Origin: Pseudomonas paraeruginosa PA7
Lineage (GTDB): Bacteria > Pseudomonadota > Gammaproteobacteria > Pseudomonadales > Pseudomonadaceae
Assembly: GCF_000017205.1 (NCBI RefSeq)
Contig: NC_009656.1
Span: forward strand, 5,336,001-5,400,000
Reading direction: 5' to 3'
Length of the DNA stretch: 64,000 nt
Below the pieces are notes generated by a model. That model was given only the letters and a program-made list of their open reading frames with translations. It did not search any database and was not told where the DNA came from. Shown piece after piece: positions 1 to 9,240 of the stretch (position 1 is its first letter; each line of letters begins with the position of its first letter). Both the position numbers and the translations under genes were made by a program.

Positions 1-261
1 CTCGGGGTCCAGCCCGGTCTCGTCGAGCAGGCGCTGCCCCAGCGCCGGGTAGAAGTCCTGCGACCAATGCGCCAGGGCGGTCACCGCCGGACTGTAGCGC
101 CACGGATAGAGCGGCGAGACGATCCCGCCGCCCGCCCACGAAGCCTCCCGGCCACTCTCGCCGCGTTCCACCAGGGTCACCCGCAGGCCGGCGAGCGCCA
201 GCTCCCGGGCGGTCAACAGGCCGATGACGCCAGCGCCCACCACTACTACTCGTTCCGACAC
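1..261 (-). CDS. FAD-dependent D-amino acid oxidase / glycine oxidase family protein (partial, N-terminus)
   Basis: Only the first 87 codons are inside the window; the gene runs off the left edge. The protein begins with a Rossmann dinucleotide-binding motif, V-V-V-V-G-A-G-V-I-G at residues 5-14, followed by LTARELALAG and LVERG, the usual FAD-binding start of the DAO/ThiO/DadA family. The next segment (GREASWAGGGIVSPLYPW) resembles the glycine-oxidase/ThiO branch, which deaminates small amino acids. The start is a GTG at 261-259, with GGAGG five bases upstream. The gene is divergent from fimT. Substrate cannot be read from this fragment. Confidence 0.8.
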   Translation of the reverse strand, partial: MSERVVVVGAGVIGLLTARELALAGLRVTLVERGESGREASWAGGGIVSPLYPWRYSPAVTALAHWSQDFYPALGQRLLDETGLDPE

Positions 262-395
262 CAGGGCCTCCACGATCACACAGGGGTTGCAGAAAAGTCG
301 CTCATGCGCCTCTACCAGCCGCTGATTGAGGCAACCCGGCAAATCCGGCGAGATACGACCAACGCGGAATGATACGAGCAAAAGGATCGCCTGCC

Positions 396-905
396 ATGGT
401 CGAAAGGTCGCAGAGTGCGTTCACCCTCCCCGAGCTGCTGCTCACGCTGACGCTACTGGGAATCTTGGCAAGCCTTGCGCTGCCCGGGTTGGAGGGCTGG
501 CTGGCTGGAAACCGCCAGCAGGCCCTGCTGCACGAACTGAGCGCGAGCATTCAGCTGGGCCGCGCGCATGCCGTCACCCATCGACGCCCGGTGGCGCTCT
601 GTCCTTCGAGCGATGGCCGGGGTTGCGGCGGCGACTGGGGACAAGGCTGGCTGCTCGCCGAAGAGGACGCTGGCCTGGTGCTCGCCCGGCGCCAGTTGCC
701 GACGCCGGAAGCGATCCGCTGGAACCGTTCGAATACCCTGCGCTTCCTCCCCAGCGGCCAGCTCAACGTACACAACGGCCGGTTTCTGCTCTGCGGGAGA
801 AACGGCGTCGCCTGGCAACTGGTCCTCAATCGCCAGGGTCGCCTCCGCGCCGCGACCGCGCAGGAGAACCGGGAGAAACGTGAGCTATGCGGCACTTCGG
901 AATGA
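396..905 (+). CDS. fimT: Type IV minor pilin-like protein FimT
   Basis: A 169-residue pseudopilin. It has a short positively charged leader, then FTLPELLL and a hydrophobic alpha-helix (LTLTLLGILASLALPG), the class III prepilin signature with Glu at mature position 5. The residue before the cleavage point is Ala (QSA-FTL) rather than the usual Gly, which prepilin peptidase PilD may process less efficiently. The C-terminal domain carries paired cysteines (LCPSSDGRGC). A start at 396 is preferred over 369 because AAAGGA lies seven bases upstream and the leader length is then normal. In P. aeruginosa FimT contributes little to twitching and has been linked to DNA binding during natural transformation in relatives; the function here is inferred. 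Confidence 0.92.
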   Translation: MVERSQSAFTLPELLLTLTLLGILASLALPGLEGWLAGNRQQALLHELSASIQLGRAHAVTHRRPVALCPSSDGRGCGGDWGQGWLLAEEDAGLVLARRQLPTPEAIRWNRSNTLRFLPSGQLNVHNGRFLLCGRNGVAWQLVLNRQGRLRAATAQENREKRELCGTSE

Positions 906-933
906 TCATCAACCAGTTGTCCTGCCCCATGGC

Positions 934-975
934 CCGACCGTCAACCACCGCAAGACGCTCCATGACCCGTTTGGC
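934..975 (+). promoter_or_regulatory. Candidate AlgR sites upstream of fimU
   Basis: Two 9-mers, CCGACCGTC (934-942) and CCGTTTGGC (967-975), each match 7 of 9 positions of the AlgR consensus CCGTTCGTC. The FimS-AlgR system is known to activate the fimU-pilVWXY1Y2E operon in P. aeruginosa from sites in this interval. The match is moderate and could be chance in this GC-rich DNA. Confidence 0.4.
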
Positions 976-1010
976 ATGCTTTCCAGGCGTAGAAACCCTG
1001 GAGCAACCGC

Positions 1011-1517
1011 ATGTCATACCGTTCCAGCTCGGCCGGCTTCACCCTGATCGAGCTGCTGATCATCGTCGTCCTGCTGGCCATCATGGCGAGCTTCGCCATC
1101 CCCAACTTCAAGCAGTTGACCGAGCGCAACGAACTGCAGAGTGCCAGCGAGGAACTCAACGCGATGTTGCAGTACGCCCGCAGCGAAGCCGTCTCCCAGC
1201 GCCGCGCGATCAGCATCCAGGCGCTGAAGGACCACGACTGGGGCAAGGGCCTGAGCATCGGCGTCCTCGACTCCGGCACGATCGCCGCACCGCTGCGCAA
1301 GCACGACGGCTTTCGCGGCGCCACGCTGACAGCCAGGGAAGAGAGCGCCATAGCCGAACTGACCTTCACGCCCAACGGGACCCTGCTGCCGCCCACGGAG
1401 CGGACCTTCGCCATCTGCCAGAACGGCAAGGCCGAGGGCGGCCGCCTGCTGCGCATCAGCCAGGCCGGACGGATCCAACTCGAACCTTCCTCCAAGGCAC
1501 CGCCGTCATGCTATTGA
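1011..1517 (+). CDS. fimU: Type IV minor pilin FimU
   Basis: A 168-residue minor pilin and first gene of the fimU-pilE operon. The leader ends in SSAG followed by FTLIELLI, a canonical PilD cleavage site with Glu5, and a transmembrane helix runs to about residue 35. A C-terminal disulfide is likely between the Cys of FAICQNG and the terminal Cys of PPSCY. FimU links the PilV-PilW-PilX-PilY1 priming complex to the major pilin PilA in the inner membrane and pilus tip. The next gene, pilV, starts inside the last codons of fimU, which implies translational coupling. Confidence 0.95.
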   Translation: MSYRSSSAGFTLIELLIIVVLLAIMASFAIPNFKQLTERNELQSASEELNAMLQYARSEAVSQRRAISIQALKDHDWGKGLSIGVLDSGTIAAPLRKHDGFRGATLTAREESAIAELTFTPNGTLLPPTERTFAICQNGKAEGGRLLRISQAGRIQLEPSSKAPPSCY

Positions 1518-2065
1518 AACTCCCGCGCAAACCGCTGCGCGAATCCGGCTTCAGCCTGATCGAAGTGCTGGTCGCCCTGCTGCTGGTCAGCATCGGCGTG
1601 CTGGGCATGATCGCCATGCAGGGCAAGACCATCCAGTACACCGCCGACTCGGTGGAGCGCAACAAGGCCGCGATGCTCGGCAGCAACCTGCTGGAAAGCA
1701 TGCGGGCGAGCCCCAAGGCCCTGTACGACGTCAAGGACCAGATGGCCACGCAATCCGATTTCTTCAAGGCCAAGGGGTCGGCGTTCCCCACCGCGCCCTC
1801 CTCCTGCACGCCATTGCCCGACACGGTGAAGGACCGCCTGGGCTGCTGGGCGGAACAGGTAAAGAAGGAATTGCCGGGAGCCGCGGACCTGCTGAACAGC
1901 GAGTTCTACATCTGCCGCAGTTCGAAGCCGGGCGATTGCGACGGCAAGGGCTCGATGCTGGAGATCCGCCTCGCCTGGCGCGGCAAGCAGGGCGCCTGCG
2001 TCAACCCCGCCGACAGCGGCGCCGACAACTCCCTCTGCCATTACACCCTCAGGGTCGAGCCATGA
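1508..2065 (+). CDS. pilV: Type IV minor pilin PilV
   Basis: A 185-residue minor pilin with the prepilin motif ESG-FSLIEVLVALLLVSIGVLG: Gly before the cleavage site, Glu5 and a long hydrophobic helix. The C-terminal domain has several cysteines (SSCTPL, LGCWAE, YICRSS, GDCDGK, GACVNP, LCHYTL), consistent with a disulfide-rich globular head. It overlaps fimU by 10 bases and pilW by 4. PilV is part of the tip priming complex that initiates type IV pilus assembly. Length and position agree with P. aeruginosa PilV. Confidence 0.95.
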   Translation: MLLKLPRKPLRESGFSLIEVLVALLLVSIGVLGMIAMQGKTIQYTADSVERNKAAMLGSNLLESMRASPKALYDVKDQMATQSDFFKAKGSAFPTAPSSCTPLPDTVKDRLGCWAEQVKKELPGAADLLNSEFYICRSSKPGDCDGKGSMLEIRLAWRGKQGACVNPADSGADNSLCHYTLRVEP

Positions 2066-2886
2066 GCATGATCAACCGCTCCCGACGGCAATCGGGCCTG
2101 TCCATGATCGAATTGCTGGTGGCCCTGGCCATCAGCAGCTTCCTGATCCTCGGGATCACCCAGATCTACCTGGACAACAAGCGCAACTACCTGTTCCAGC
2201 AAGGCCAGGCCGGCAACCAGGAGAACGGCCGCTTCGCCATGATGTTCCTCGACCAGCAACTGGCCAAGGTCGGCTTCCGCCGGCGCGCGGACGACCCCAA
2301 CGAGTTCGCCTTCAAAGCGCTGGCCAAGTCCGCGTTTTGCGAGGAGTTCAAGGCCGGCGCCACCCTGGTGCCCGCGGTGACCAAGAGCGGCCAGAGCGGG
2401 TTCTGCTACCGCTACCAGCCGGCCCCCGGCGAGGCGTACGACTGCGAAGGCAATTCGATCAGCACGCCCAGCGATCCATTCGGGACTGCCGATGCCATCA
2501 CCGCCCGCATTCTCTTCATTCCCCCCACCGCCGATGCTCCCGGGACGCTCACCTGCTCCGCGCAGACAATCAAGTTAAACGGCCAGGAGATCGTCAGCGG
2601 CCTGGTCGATTTCAAGCTGGAATATGGCGTCGGCCCGACCATGGTCGGCAAGCGCGAGGTGGAGGGTTTCGTCGAACAGGCCAATATCGCCGGCCGGCCG
2701 GTCCGGGCGCTGCGCTACTCCGCCCTGATGGCCAGCGACAAGAACCTGCGCCAGGGCGACAGCAAGACGCTGGACGACTGGATCGCCCTCTATCCCGCCT
2801 CCAGGACCAGCCTGCAGGACAACGACAAGGACCGCCTCTACCAGATCGCCCAGGGCAGCCAGACACTCAGGAACCTCGTGCCATGA
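2062..2886 (+). CDS. pilW: Type IV minor pilin PilW
   Basis: A 274-residue minor pilin, larger than the others. The prepilin motif is RQSG-LSMIELLVALAISS, with Glu5 and Leu at mature position 1. The rest is a soluble head with two separated Cys (SAFCEEF, GFCYRYQ) and further Cys at YDCEGN and LTCSAQ. It begins with an ATGA overlap on pilV and its stop codon overlaps the pilX start, so the operon is translationally coupled here. PilW works with PilX and PilY1 in the priming complex and also in surface sensing that raises c-di-GMP. Confidence 0.95.
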   Translation: MSMINRSRRQSGLSMIELLVALAISSFLILGITQIYLDNKRNYLFQQGQAGNQENGRFAMMFLDQQLAKVGFRRRADDPNEFAFKALAKSAFCEEFKAGATLVPAVTKSGQSGFCYRYQPAPGEAYDCEGNSISTPSDPFGTADAITARILFIPPTADAPGTLTCSAQTIKLNGQEIVSGLVDFKLEYGVGPTMVGKREVEGFVEQANIAGRPVRALRYSALMASDKNLRQGDSKTLDDWIALYPASRTSLQDNDKDRLYQIAQGSQTLRNLVP

Positions 2887-3470
2887 ACCATCCCCTTTCG
2901 AAGCAGCGCGGCGCCACCCTGGTCATCGCTTTGGCGATCCTGGTGATCGTCACCCTGCTGGCCGTCTCGAGCATGCGCGAAGTGGTGCTGGAAAGTCGCA
3001 TCACCGGCAACGTGATCGAGCAGACCCGCTTGCAGAACGCCGCCGAATCCGGCCTGCGCGAAGGCGAACGGCGCTTCGTCAACACCCTGCGCCCGCCGGA
3101 GCCCGGCACCGGCTGCACGGTCGACAACATCGCCCGCCCCTGCCTGCTGAACCTCGCGGCACTCAACGTGAAGCTGGAGGACGCGCACCAGGACCCGGTC
3201 GGCGTGCTGAAGAACACCGCCAACGCCTGGATGGACTACCGCGGCAGCGACGTCGCCAACGCGACCACCGCCGGAACGCTCTACAAGGTCCAGTGGAACA
3301 ACCTGCCGATCCCCTCGGGCGGCCAGGTCAACGAAGCGGAAAGCCCGGAATACGGCAACCTGATGCGCGGTATCGGCACCTTCTACTACGAGACCAACAG
3401 CGTCGCGCGCAACCAGACCAACAGCGAGACCGTCCTGCAGACCGTTCTCGCTCGTCTCTATACCAACTGA
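2883..3470 (+). CDS. pilX: Type IV minor pilin PilX
   Basis: A 195-residue minor pilin. The leader ends QRG-ATLVIALAILVIV, so the mature protein starts with Ala and has Ile, not Glu, at position 5. Loss of Glu5 is a hallmark of GspK/PilX-type tip pseudopilins, which sit at the very top where no neighbour has to be docked. The conserved segment LQNAAESGLREGERR follows the helix. The pilW stop overlaps the start (ATGA type) and pilY1 begins 11 bases after the stop. Confidence 0.94.
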   Translation: MNHPLSKQRGATLVIALAILVIVTLLAVSSMREVVLESRITGNVIEQTRLQNAAESGLREGERRFVNTLRPPEPGTGCTVDNIARPCLLNLAALNVKLEDAHQDPVGVLKNTANAWMDYRGSDVANATTAGTLYKVQWNNLPIPSGGQVNEAESPEYGNLMRGIGTFYYETNSVARNQTNSETVLQTVLARLYTN

Positions 3471-3481
3471 TCGAGCCTCGC

Positions 3482-6400
3482 ATGAAATCGGCACTCCACC
3501 AGATCGGCAAGACCTCGCTGGCCGCCGCGCTCAGCGGCGCCATCCTGCTTTCCGCCCAGACCACCCAGGCCGCCGCGCTGTCGGTCAGCCAACAGCCGCT
3601 GATGTTGGTCCAGGGTGTCGCTCCCAACCTGCTGGTCACACTGGACGACTCCGGCAGCATGGCATTCGCCTACGCCCCGGACAGTATCTCCAGCTACAGG
3701 GACTCCACGTTCTTCGCTTCGAACAGCTTCAACCCGATGTACTTCGATCCAAACACCGAATACAAGCTGCCGAAGAAGCTCACGCTGGTTAACGGCCAGG
3801 TACAGATACAGGACTATCCCGCCCCCAGCTTCACCTACGCCTGGCGCAACGGTTTCACGCGCGCGGGAGGTATCGATCTATCGCGCAACTACAAGGTCAC
3901 CGTAGAGTACGGCCGAGGTTATGACCGGGAATCGACTATCAGGCCCGCCGCAGCCTTCTATTACGAGTTCACCGGCTCGTCCAACTGCAGCCGCACCAAC
4001 CAGAACTGCTATACCCGTCGCTCCGTGAGCACAGAACAGCGACAGAACTTCGCCAACTGGTACTCCTTCTACCGCACCCGCGCCCTGGCCACCCAGACCG
4101 CAGCCAACCTGGCGTTCTACAGTCTGCCGGAGAACATCCGGGTAAGCTGGCAGATGCTGAACAACTCCTCCTGCAACCAGATGGGTAGCGGTTCCAGCAA
4201 TGGCAATTGCTTCAACAACTATCTGAGGGACTTCAACGGTCAGCACCGAGTGAATTTCTTCAACTGGCTGGAAAACCTCTCAGTAGAGGGAGGCACGCCA
4301 TTACGGCGTGCGATGACTCGTGCTGGCGACTTCCTGCGCAGAACCGGCGTGAACGGCCCCTACGCTTACCGCCCCGGCGAACAGACCGCACCAGAATATA
4401 GCTGCCGCGGTTCCTACCATATCCTGATGACCGACGGTCTCTGGAACAGCGATTCCGCTAACGTGGGCAATGCAGACAGCAACAGCAGGACCCTTCCCGA
4501 CGGGCAACATTACAGCAGCCAGGCGCCGTACAAGGACAATGCCTCCAATACCCTCGCCGATCTGGCATTTCACTATTGGGCCAATGACGCCAGGCCCGAT
4601 ATCGAAGACAATCTGAACCCTTTCATTACCTACCCCGACAAGGCCAACCCCTCGGCAGAATATTGGAACCCGCGTAACGACCCTGCTACGTGGCAGCACA
4701 TGGTCACCTACACCCTTGGCCTGGGATTGACCACGACCCTCATTAGCCCGAAATGGGAAGGCTCTACCTATGCCGGCGGCTACCAGGATATCCAGGCGGG
4801 CCGCCTGAACTGGCCCAGCGCCGCTGTAGACAGTGCCAATAATGTCTATGATCTATGGCACGCAGCGGTCAACTCGCGGGGAGAATTCTTCAGCGCCGAC
4901 TCTCCGGATCAATTGGTTGCAGCCTTCCAGGCTATCGTGAACCGAATCTCCGGCGGCCCCTTGCCAGCCTCACGTCCGGCCATTAGCTCGTCACTGCAGG
5001 AAGATGCAACCGGCGACAAGCAGATCCGCCACGCCTACCAGACCAGCTTCGCCAGTGACCAGAACTGGGCAGGGGACCTGACTCGCTACAGCCTGACCAG
5101 TCAGGACAAGGTTACCGTGCAGACCAAGCTGTGGAGCGCGCAGGCCATCCTCGACGCGATGCCCAACGGCGGCGCGGGACGCAAGATCATGATGGCCGGC
5201 TCCGGCAGCAACGGACTCAAGGAGTTCTCCTGGACCAGCCTCAGCGCCGACCAGCAGCGACAACTGAACCGCGATCCGGACCGCAACGACGTCGCCGACA
5301 GCAAGGGCCAGGACCGCGTGGCCTTCCTGCGTGGCGACCGCAGCAAGGAAAACAGCGACAACTTCCGCACCCGCAACTCGATCCTCGGCGACATCATCAA
5401 CTCCTCGCCGGCGACCGTGGCCAAGGCCCAGTACCTCACCTACCTGGCCCAGCCGATCGAGCCCAGCGGCAACTACGCGCAGTTCGCCGAAGCGCAGAAG
5501 ACCCGCGCACCGCGGGTCTATGTCGGCGCCAACGATGGCATGCTGCACGGCTTCGATACCGACGGCAACGAAACCTTCGCCTTCATCCCCTCCGCGGTCT
5601 TCGAGAAGCTTCATAAGCTGACCGCCCGCGGCTACCAGGGTGGCGCGCACCAGTTCTACGTGGACGGCTCGCCGGTGGTCGCCGACGCCTTCTTCGGCGG
5701 CGCCTGGCATACCGTGCTGATCGGCAGCCTGCGCGCCGGCGGCAAGGGCCTGTTCGCCCTCGACGTGACCGACCCCGGCAACATCAAGCTGCTCTGGGAG
5801 CTAGGCGTCGACGAGGAGCCCGACCTCGGCTACAGCTTCCCCAAACCGACGGTGGCCCGCCTGCACAACGGCAAGTGGGCGGTGGTCACCGGCAACGGCT
5901 ATTCCAGCCTGAACGACAAGGCCGCGCTGCTCATCATCGACCTGGAGACCGGGGCCGTTACCCGCAAGCTGGAAGTCACCGGCAAGGCCGGCGTGCCCAA
6001 CGGCCTGTCCACTCCCCGGCTGGCCGACAACAACAGCGACGGCGTTGCCGACTACGCCTACGCCGGAGACCTGCAGGGCAACCTCTGGCGCTTCGACCTG
6101 ATCGCCGGCAAGGTCGACCAGAACGATCCGTTCAGCCGCGCCAACGACGGCCCGGCGGTGGCCTCCAGCTTCAAGGTTTCCTTCGGCGGCCAACCACTTT
6201 ACTCGGCGGTCGACTCGAACGGCGCGGCGCAGGCGATCACCGCCGCCCCCTCGCTGGTGCGCCATCCGACGCGCAAGGGCTATATCGTGATCTTCGGCAC
6301 CGGCAAGTACTTCGAGAACAGCGACGCCCGCGCCGATACCAGCCGCGCCCAGACGCTCTACGGCATCTGGGACCAGCAGACCAAGGGCGAGGCGGCAGGC

Positions 6401-6949
6401 AGTACGCCGCGCCTGAGCCGCGGCAACCTGCGGCAGCAGACCCTGGACCTGCAGGCGGACTCGACCTTCGTCTCGACAGCCCGTACCATCCGCCTCGCCA
6501 GCCAGCATCCGGTCGATTGGCAAAGCCAGTCCGGCTGGTACCTCGACTTCATGGTCAACGGCACCCTCAAGGGCGAGATGCTGATCGAGGACATGATCGC
6601 CATCGGCCAGGTGGTGCTGCTGCAGACCATCACCCCGAACGACGATCCCTGTAACGATGGGGCCAGCAACTGGACCTACGGCCTCGACCCGTATACCGGC
6701 GGCCGCACCAATTTCACGGTGTTCGACCTGGCCCGCCAGGGCGTCGTGGACTCGAAGTCCGACTACAGCTACAACAAGCAGAACGTGGTGGTCTCCGGCA
6801 CCGAGCAGAAAGGCCTCGGCGGCCTGACCCTGAGCACCAACGAACAGGGCAACCCGGAAGTCTGCTCCTCGGGCGAATGCCTGACCGTGAACCCCGGACC
6901 GAACACCCGTGGCCGCCAGAACTGGCGTCCCATCGAAGGAAAGAACTGA
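3482..6949 (+). CDS. pilY1: Type IV pilus tip adhesin and mechanosensor PilY1
   Basis: A 1155-residue exported protein. A signal peptide covers about residues 1-32, ending in TTQAAA. An N-terminal von Willebrand A-like domain follows, with the MIDAS sequence D55-D-S57-G-S59. The C-terminal half is the PilC/PilY1 beta-propeller (YVGANDGMLHGFD, IFGTGKYFE) with an EF-hand-like calcium loop at D849-N-N851-S-D853-G-V855-A-D857. PilY1 caps the pilus, controls extension and retraction in a calcium-dependent way, and signals surface contact. The start at 3482 gives a proper signal peptide; the frame is open further upstream but overlaps pilX. The first 500 or so codons use more AT-rich codons than the rest, as expected for the strain-variable head domain. 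Confidence 0.95.
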   Translation: MKSALHQIGKTSLAAALSGAILLSAQTTQAAALSVSQQPLMLVQGVAPNLLVTLDDSGSMAFAYAPDSISSYRDSTFFASNSFNPMYFDPNTEYKLPKKLTLVNGQVQIQDYPAPSFTYAWRNGFTRAGGIDLSRNYKVTVEYGRGYDRESTIRPAAAFYYEFTGSSNCSRTNQNCYTRRSVSTEQRQNFANWYSFYRTRALATQTAANLAFYSLPENIRVSWQMLNNSSCNQMGSGSSNGNCFNNYLRDFNGQHRVNFFNWLENLSVEGGTPLRRAMTRAGDFLRRTGVNGPYAYRPGEQTAPEYSCRGSYHILMTDGLWNSDSANVGNADSNSRTLPDGQHYSSQAPYKDNASNTLADLAFHYWANDARPDIEDNLNPFITYPDKANPSAEYWNPRNDPATWQHMVTYTLGLGLTTTLISPKWEGSTYAGGYQDIQAGRLNWPSAAVDSANNVYDLWHAAVNSRGEFFSADSPDQLVAAFQAIVNRISGGPLPASRPAISSSLQEDATGDKQIRHAYQTSFASDQNWAGDLTRYSLTSQDKVTVQTKLWSAQAILDAMPNGGAGRKIMMAGSGSNGLKEFSWTSLSADQQRQLNRDPDRNDVADSKGQDRVAFLRGDRSKENSDNFRTRNSILGDIINSSPATVAKAQYLTYLAQPIEPSGNYAQFAEAQKTRAPRVYVGANDGMLHGFDTDGNETFAFIPSAVFEKLHKLTARGYQGGAHQFYVDGSPVVADAFFGGAWHTVLIGSLRAGGKGLFALDVTDPGNIKLLWELGVDEEPDLGYSFPKPTVARLHNGKWAVVTGNGYSSLNDKAALLIIDLETGAVTRKLEVTGKAGVPNGLSTPRLADNNSDGVADYAYAGDLQGNLWRFDLIAGKVDQNDPFSRANDGPAVASSFKVSFGGQPLYSAVDSNGAAQAITAAPSLVRHPTRKGYIVIFGTGKYFENSDARADTSRAQTLYGIWDQQTKGEAAGSTPRLSRGNLRQQTLDLQADSTFVSTARTIRLASQHPVDWQSQSGWYLDFMVNGTLKGEMLIEDMIAIGQVVLLQTITPNDDPCNDGASNWTYGLDPYTGGRTNFTVFDLARQGVVDSKSDYSYNKQNVVVSGTEQKGLGGLTLSTNEQGNPEVCSSGECLTVNPGPNTRGRQNWRPIEGKN

Positions 6950-6950
6950 T

Positions 6951-7298
6951 ATGAAAACGCTGTCTCTGCTGCTGGCCCTGGCGCTGCCCGGCCTGAGTTG
7001 GGCCGAAGAGCCCAGGACCTTCGAAGGCGCCGGCGTGGTCCTCGAGGTACAGGTCGAGAAGAACCTGGTGGACATCGATCACAGTTTCTACCGCCTGCCC
7101 AACAGCACCGCTCAGAACGGCATGCCCAGCCTGTTCCAGGTCAAGCCGGGCTCGGTGGTGTCCTACTCGGGCGTCGTCAGCCAGCCGTTGTCCACCATCA
7201 CCAGTATCTACATCCACAGACAGATGAGCGAACAGGAGCTGGCCGAGATGATTCAGAAGGAAAAGCCCCTCCAGGCCGGCGAGGAGCAATCCCGATGA
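6951..7298 (+). CDS. pilY2: Type IV pilus biogenesis protein PilY2
   Basis: A small 115-residue exported protein with signal peptide [20 protein letters not shown] cleaved after Ala at about residue 18. The rest is a short beta-rich domain ([23 protein letters not shown]) with an acidic C-terminus. The start is the ATG one base after the pilY1 stop, with GGAAAG upstream. PilY2 is required for normal fimbrial biogenesis in P. aeruginosa, but its molecular role is unclear. It overlaps the start of pilE by 4 bases. Confidence 0.92.
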   Translation: MKTLSLLLALALPGLSWAEEPRTFEGAGVVLEVQVEKNLVDIDHSFYRLPNSTAQNGMPSLFQVKPGSVVSYSGVVSQPLSTITSIYIHRQMSEQELAEMIQKEKPLQAGEEQSR

Positions 7299-7720
7299 CG
7301 AAAAAAGAGAAAGGCTTCACCTTGCTGGAGATGATGATCGTCGTGGTGCTGATCGGCATCCTCCTCGGCATCGCCATTCCCAGCTACCAGAACTACGTGA
7401 TCCGCGCCAACCGCACCGAAGGCCAGGCGCTGCTCTCGGACGCGGCAGCACGCCAGGAGCGCTACTATTCGCAGAACCCCGGGGTCGGTTACACCAACGA
7501 CGTGGCCAAGCTGGGCATGAGCTCGGCCAACTCGCCGAACAATCTGTACAGCCTCACCATAGCGACGCCCACCAGTACCACCTATACCCTGACCGCCACG
7601 CCGATCAACTCGCAGACCCGCGACAAGACCTGCGGCAAGCTGACCCTCAATCAGCTCGGCGAACGCGGCGCAGCCGGCAAGACCGGCAACAACAGCACCG
7701 TCAATGACTGCTGGCGCTGA
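7295..7720 (+). CDS. pilE: Type IV minor pilin PilE
   Basis: A 141-residue minor pilin and last gene of the operon. The prepilin site is [31 protein letters not shown], the most canonical of the cluster, with Glu5 and Pro22. The C-terminus carries a two-Cys D-region (KTCGKL, DCWR). PilE joins the major pilin to the minor-pilin priming complex. The start overlaps the pilY2 stop. The gene is followed directly by a strong terminator shared with the convergent ispH gene. Confidence 0.95.
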   Translation: MTKKEKGFTLLEMMIVVVLIGILLGIAIPSYQNYVIRANRTEGQALLSDAAARQERYYSQNPGVGYTNDVAKLGMSSANSPNNLYSLTIATPTSTTYTLTATPINSQTRDKTCGKLTLNQLGERGAAGKTGNNSTVNDCWR

Positions 7721-7724
7721 AACG

Positions 7725-7756
7725 AAAGAGCCCCTCTACGAGGAGAGGGGCTCTTT
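7725..7756. terminator. Bidirectional rho-independent terminator between pilE and ispH
   Basis: AAAGAGCCCCTCT at 7725-7737 is perfectly complementary to AGAGGGGCTCTTT at 7744-7756, a 13-bp stem with a six-base loop. A-rich and T-rich stem ends serve both strands. It lies four bases after the pilE stop and 14 bases past the ispH stop. Confidence 0.92.
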
Positions 7757-7769
7757 CATTGCGCACGGT

Positions 7770-8714
7770 TCACAAAGCCTTGACCCGCAGTTCCTTGGGC
7801 ATCGAGAAGGTAATGTTCTCCTCTCGCCCGTCCAGCTCCTGTTCCTCCGACGCCCCCCACTCGCGTAGCTGGGCGATCACGCCGCGCACCAGCACTTCCG
7901 GCGCGGAAGCGCCAGCGGTGATTCCGATGCGACGCACACCGTCGAACCAGCCGCGTTGCATGTCCTCGGCACCGTCGATGAGGTAGGCCGGCGTGCCCAT
8001 CCGCTCGGCAAGTTCGCGCAGGCGGTTGGAGTTGGAACTGTTGGGGCTGCCCACCACTAGGACCATGTCGCACTGGTCGGCCAGTTCCTTCACCGCATCC
8101 TGGCGGTTTTGCGTGGCATAGCAGATATCGTTCTTGCGCGGCCCCTGGATCTGCGGGAATTTGGCGCGCAGGGCATCGATGACCTTCGAGGTGTCGTCCA
8201 TCGACAGGGTGGTCTGGGTCACGTAGTGCAGGGCTTCGGGCTTGCGCACCTCCAGCGCGGCGACGTCGGCCTCGTCCTCCACCAGGTAGATGGCGCCGCC
8301 GTTGCTGGTGTCGTACTGGCCCATGGTGCCTTCCACTTCAGGGTGCCCTTCGTGGCCGATCAGCACGCACTCGTGGCCGTCGCGGCTGTAGCGCACCACC
8401 TCCATGTGCACCTTGGTCACCAGCGGGCAGGTCGCGTCGAAGACCTTCAAGCCGCGCCCCTCGGCTTCCTTGCGGACCGCCTGGGATACACCGTGGGCGC
8501 TGAAGATGACGATGACGTTGTCCGGAACCTGGTCGAGTTCCTCGACGAAGACCGCGCCGCGCTGGCGCAGGTTGTCCACGACGAATTTGTTGTGCACCAC
8601 CTCGTGGCGCACGTAGATCGGCGGGCCGAAGACATCCAGGGCGCGGTTGACGATCTCGATGGCGCGATCCACGCCGGCGCAGAAGCCGCGGGGATTGGCG
8701 AGTTTGATTTGCAT
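7770..8714 (-). CDS. ispH: 4-hydroxy-3-methylbut-2-enyl diphosphate reductase IspH (LytB)
   Basis: A 314-residue cytosolic [4Fe-4S] enzyme that makes IPP and DMAPP in the last step of the MEP isoprenoid pathway. The three cluster cysteines are visible at C12 (NPRGFCAGV), C96 ([11 protein letters not shown]) and C198 ([11 protein letters not shown]). The catalytic Glu lies in HPEVEGT (E126), and VGSPNSSNS, the substrate-binding motif, is present. Length is typical. It is the last gene of the minus-strand run murJ-ribF-ileS-lspA-fkpB-ispH, 85 bases after fkpB. Confidence 0.97.
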   Translation of the reverse strand: MQIKLANPRGFCAGVDRAIEIVNRALDVFGPPIYVRHEVVHNKFVVDNLRQRGAVFVEELDQVPDNVIVIFSAHGVSQAVRKEAEGRGLKVFDATCPLVTKVHMEVVRYSRDGHECVLIGHEGHPEVEGTMGQYDTSNGGAIYLVEDEADVAALEVRKPEALHYVTQTTLSMDDTSKVIDALRAKFPQIQGPRKNDICYATQNRQDAVKELADQCDMVLVVGSPNSSNSNRLRELAERMGTPAYLIDGAEDMQRGWFDGVRRIGITAGASAPEVLVRGVIAQLREWGASEEQELDGREENITFSMPKELRVKAL

Positions 8715-8799
8715 GGCGGTCTCGTGGGCGACACGGTGAGTGGACGAATGAACCTTGCTACCGCCCTCCCCGCTTGGGAAGGGCGCAGCGACCGGCGGT

Positions 8800-9240
8800 T
8801 CAGGCCGGCTGGACGTCGATGATCTCGACCTCGAAGGCCAGGGTCTTGCCGGCCAGCGGGTGATTGAAATCGACCGTCACCTGCTGCTCGTCGAAGGCCT
8901 TGACCACCCCCGGCAGCTCGGTCTTGGCCGCATCGTTGAAGATCACCAGCAGGCCTTCGGCCAGTTCCATGTCCTGGAACTGATCGCGCGGCATGACCTG
9001 CACGTTCTGCGGGTTCGGCTGGCCGAAGCCCTGCTCCGGGAGGATGGTCAGGGTCCGCTTGTCGCCGGCCTTGAGACCGAACAGCGCCTGCTCGAAGCCC
9101 GGCAACAGGTTGCCGTCGCCGACCTGGAAGGAAGCCGGCTGCTTGTCGAAAGTGCTGTCGACGACGTTGCCGTCCTCCAGCTTCAGGGCGAAATGCAGGG
9201 TGACGCGGCTCTCCTGGCCAATGCGGGTCGACTCAGCCAT
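8800..9240 (-). CDS. fkpB: FKBP-type peptidyl-prolyl cis-trans isomerase (SlpA/FkpB-like)
   Basis: A 146-residue cytosolic FKBP of the SlyD/SlpA type. The FKBP core ([19 protein letters not shown]) is interrupted by an IF chaperone flap around residues 70-120 and closes with [21 protein letters not shown], the SlpA signature. There is no His-rich SlyD tail. The start at 9240 overlaps the lspA stop by eight bases, so translation is coupled. It is likely a folding helper; the pairing with lspA and ispH is conserved in many gammaproteobacteria. Confidence 0.93.
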   Translation of the reverse strand: MAESTRIGQESRVTLHFALKLEDGNVVDSTFDKQPASFQVGDGNLLPGFEQALFGLKAGDKRTLTILPEQGFGQPNPQNVQVMPRDQFQDMELAEGLLVIFNDAAKTELPGVVKAFDEQQVTVDFNHPLAGKTLAFEVEIIDVQPA

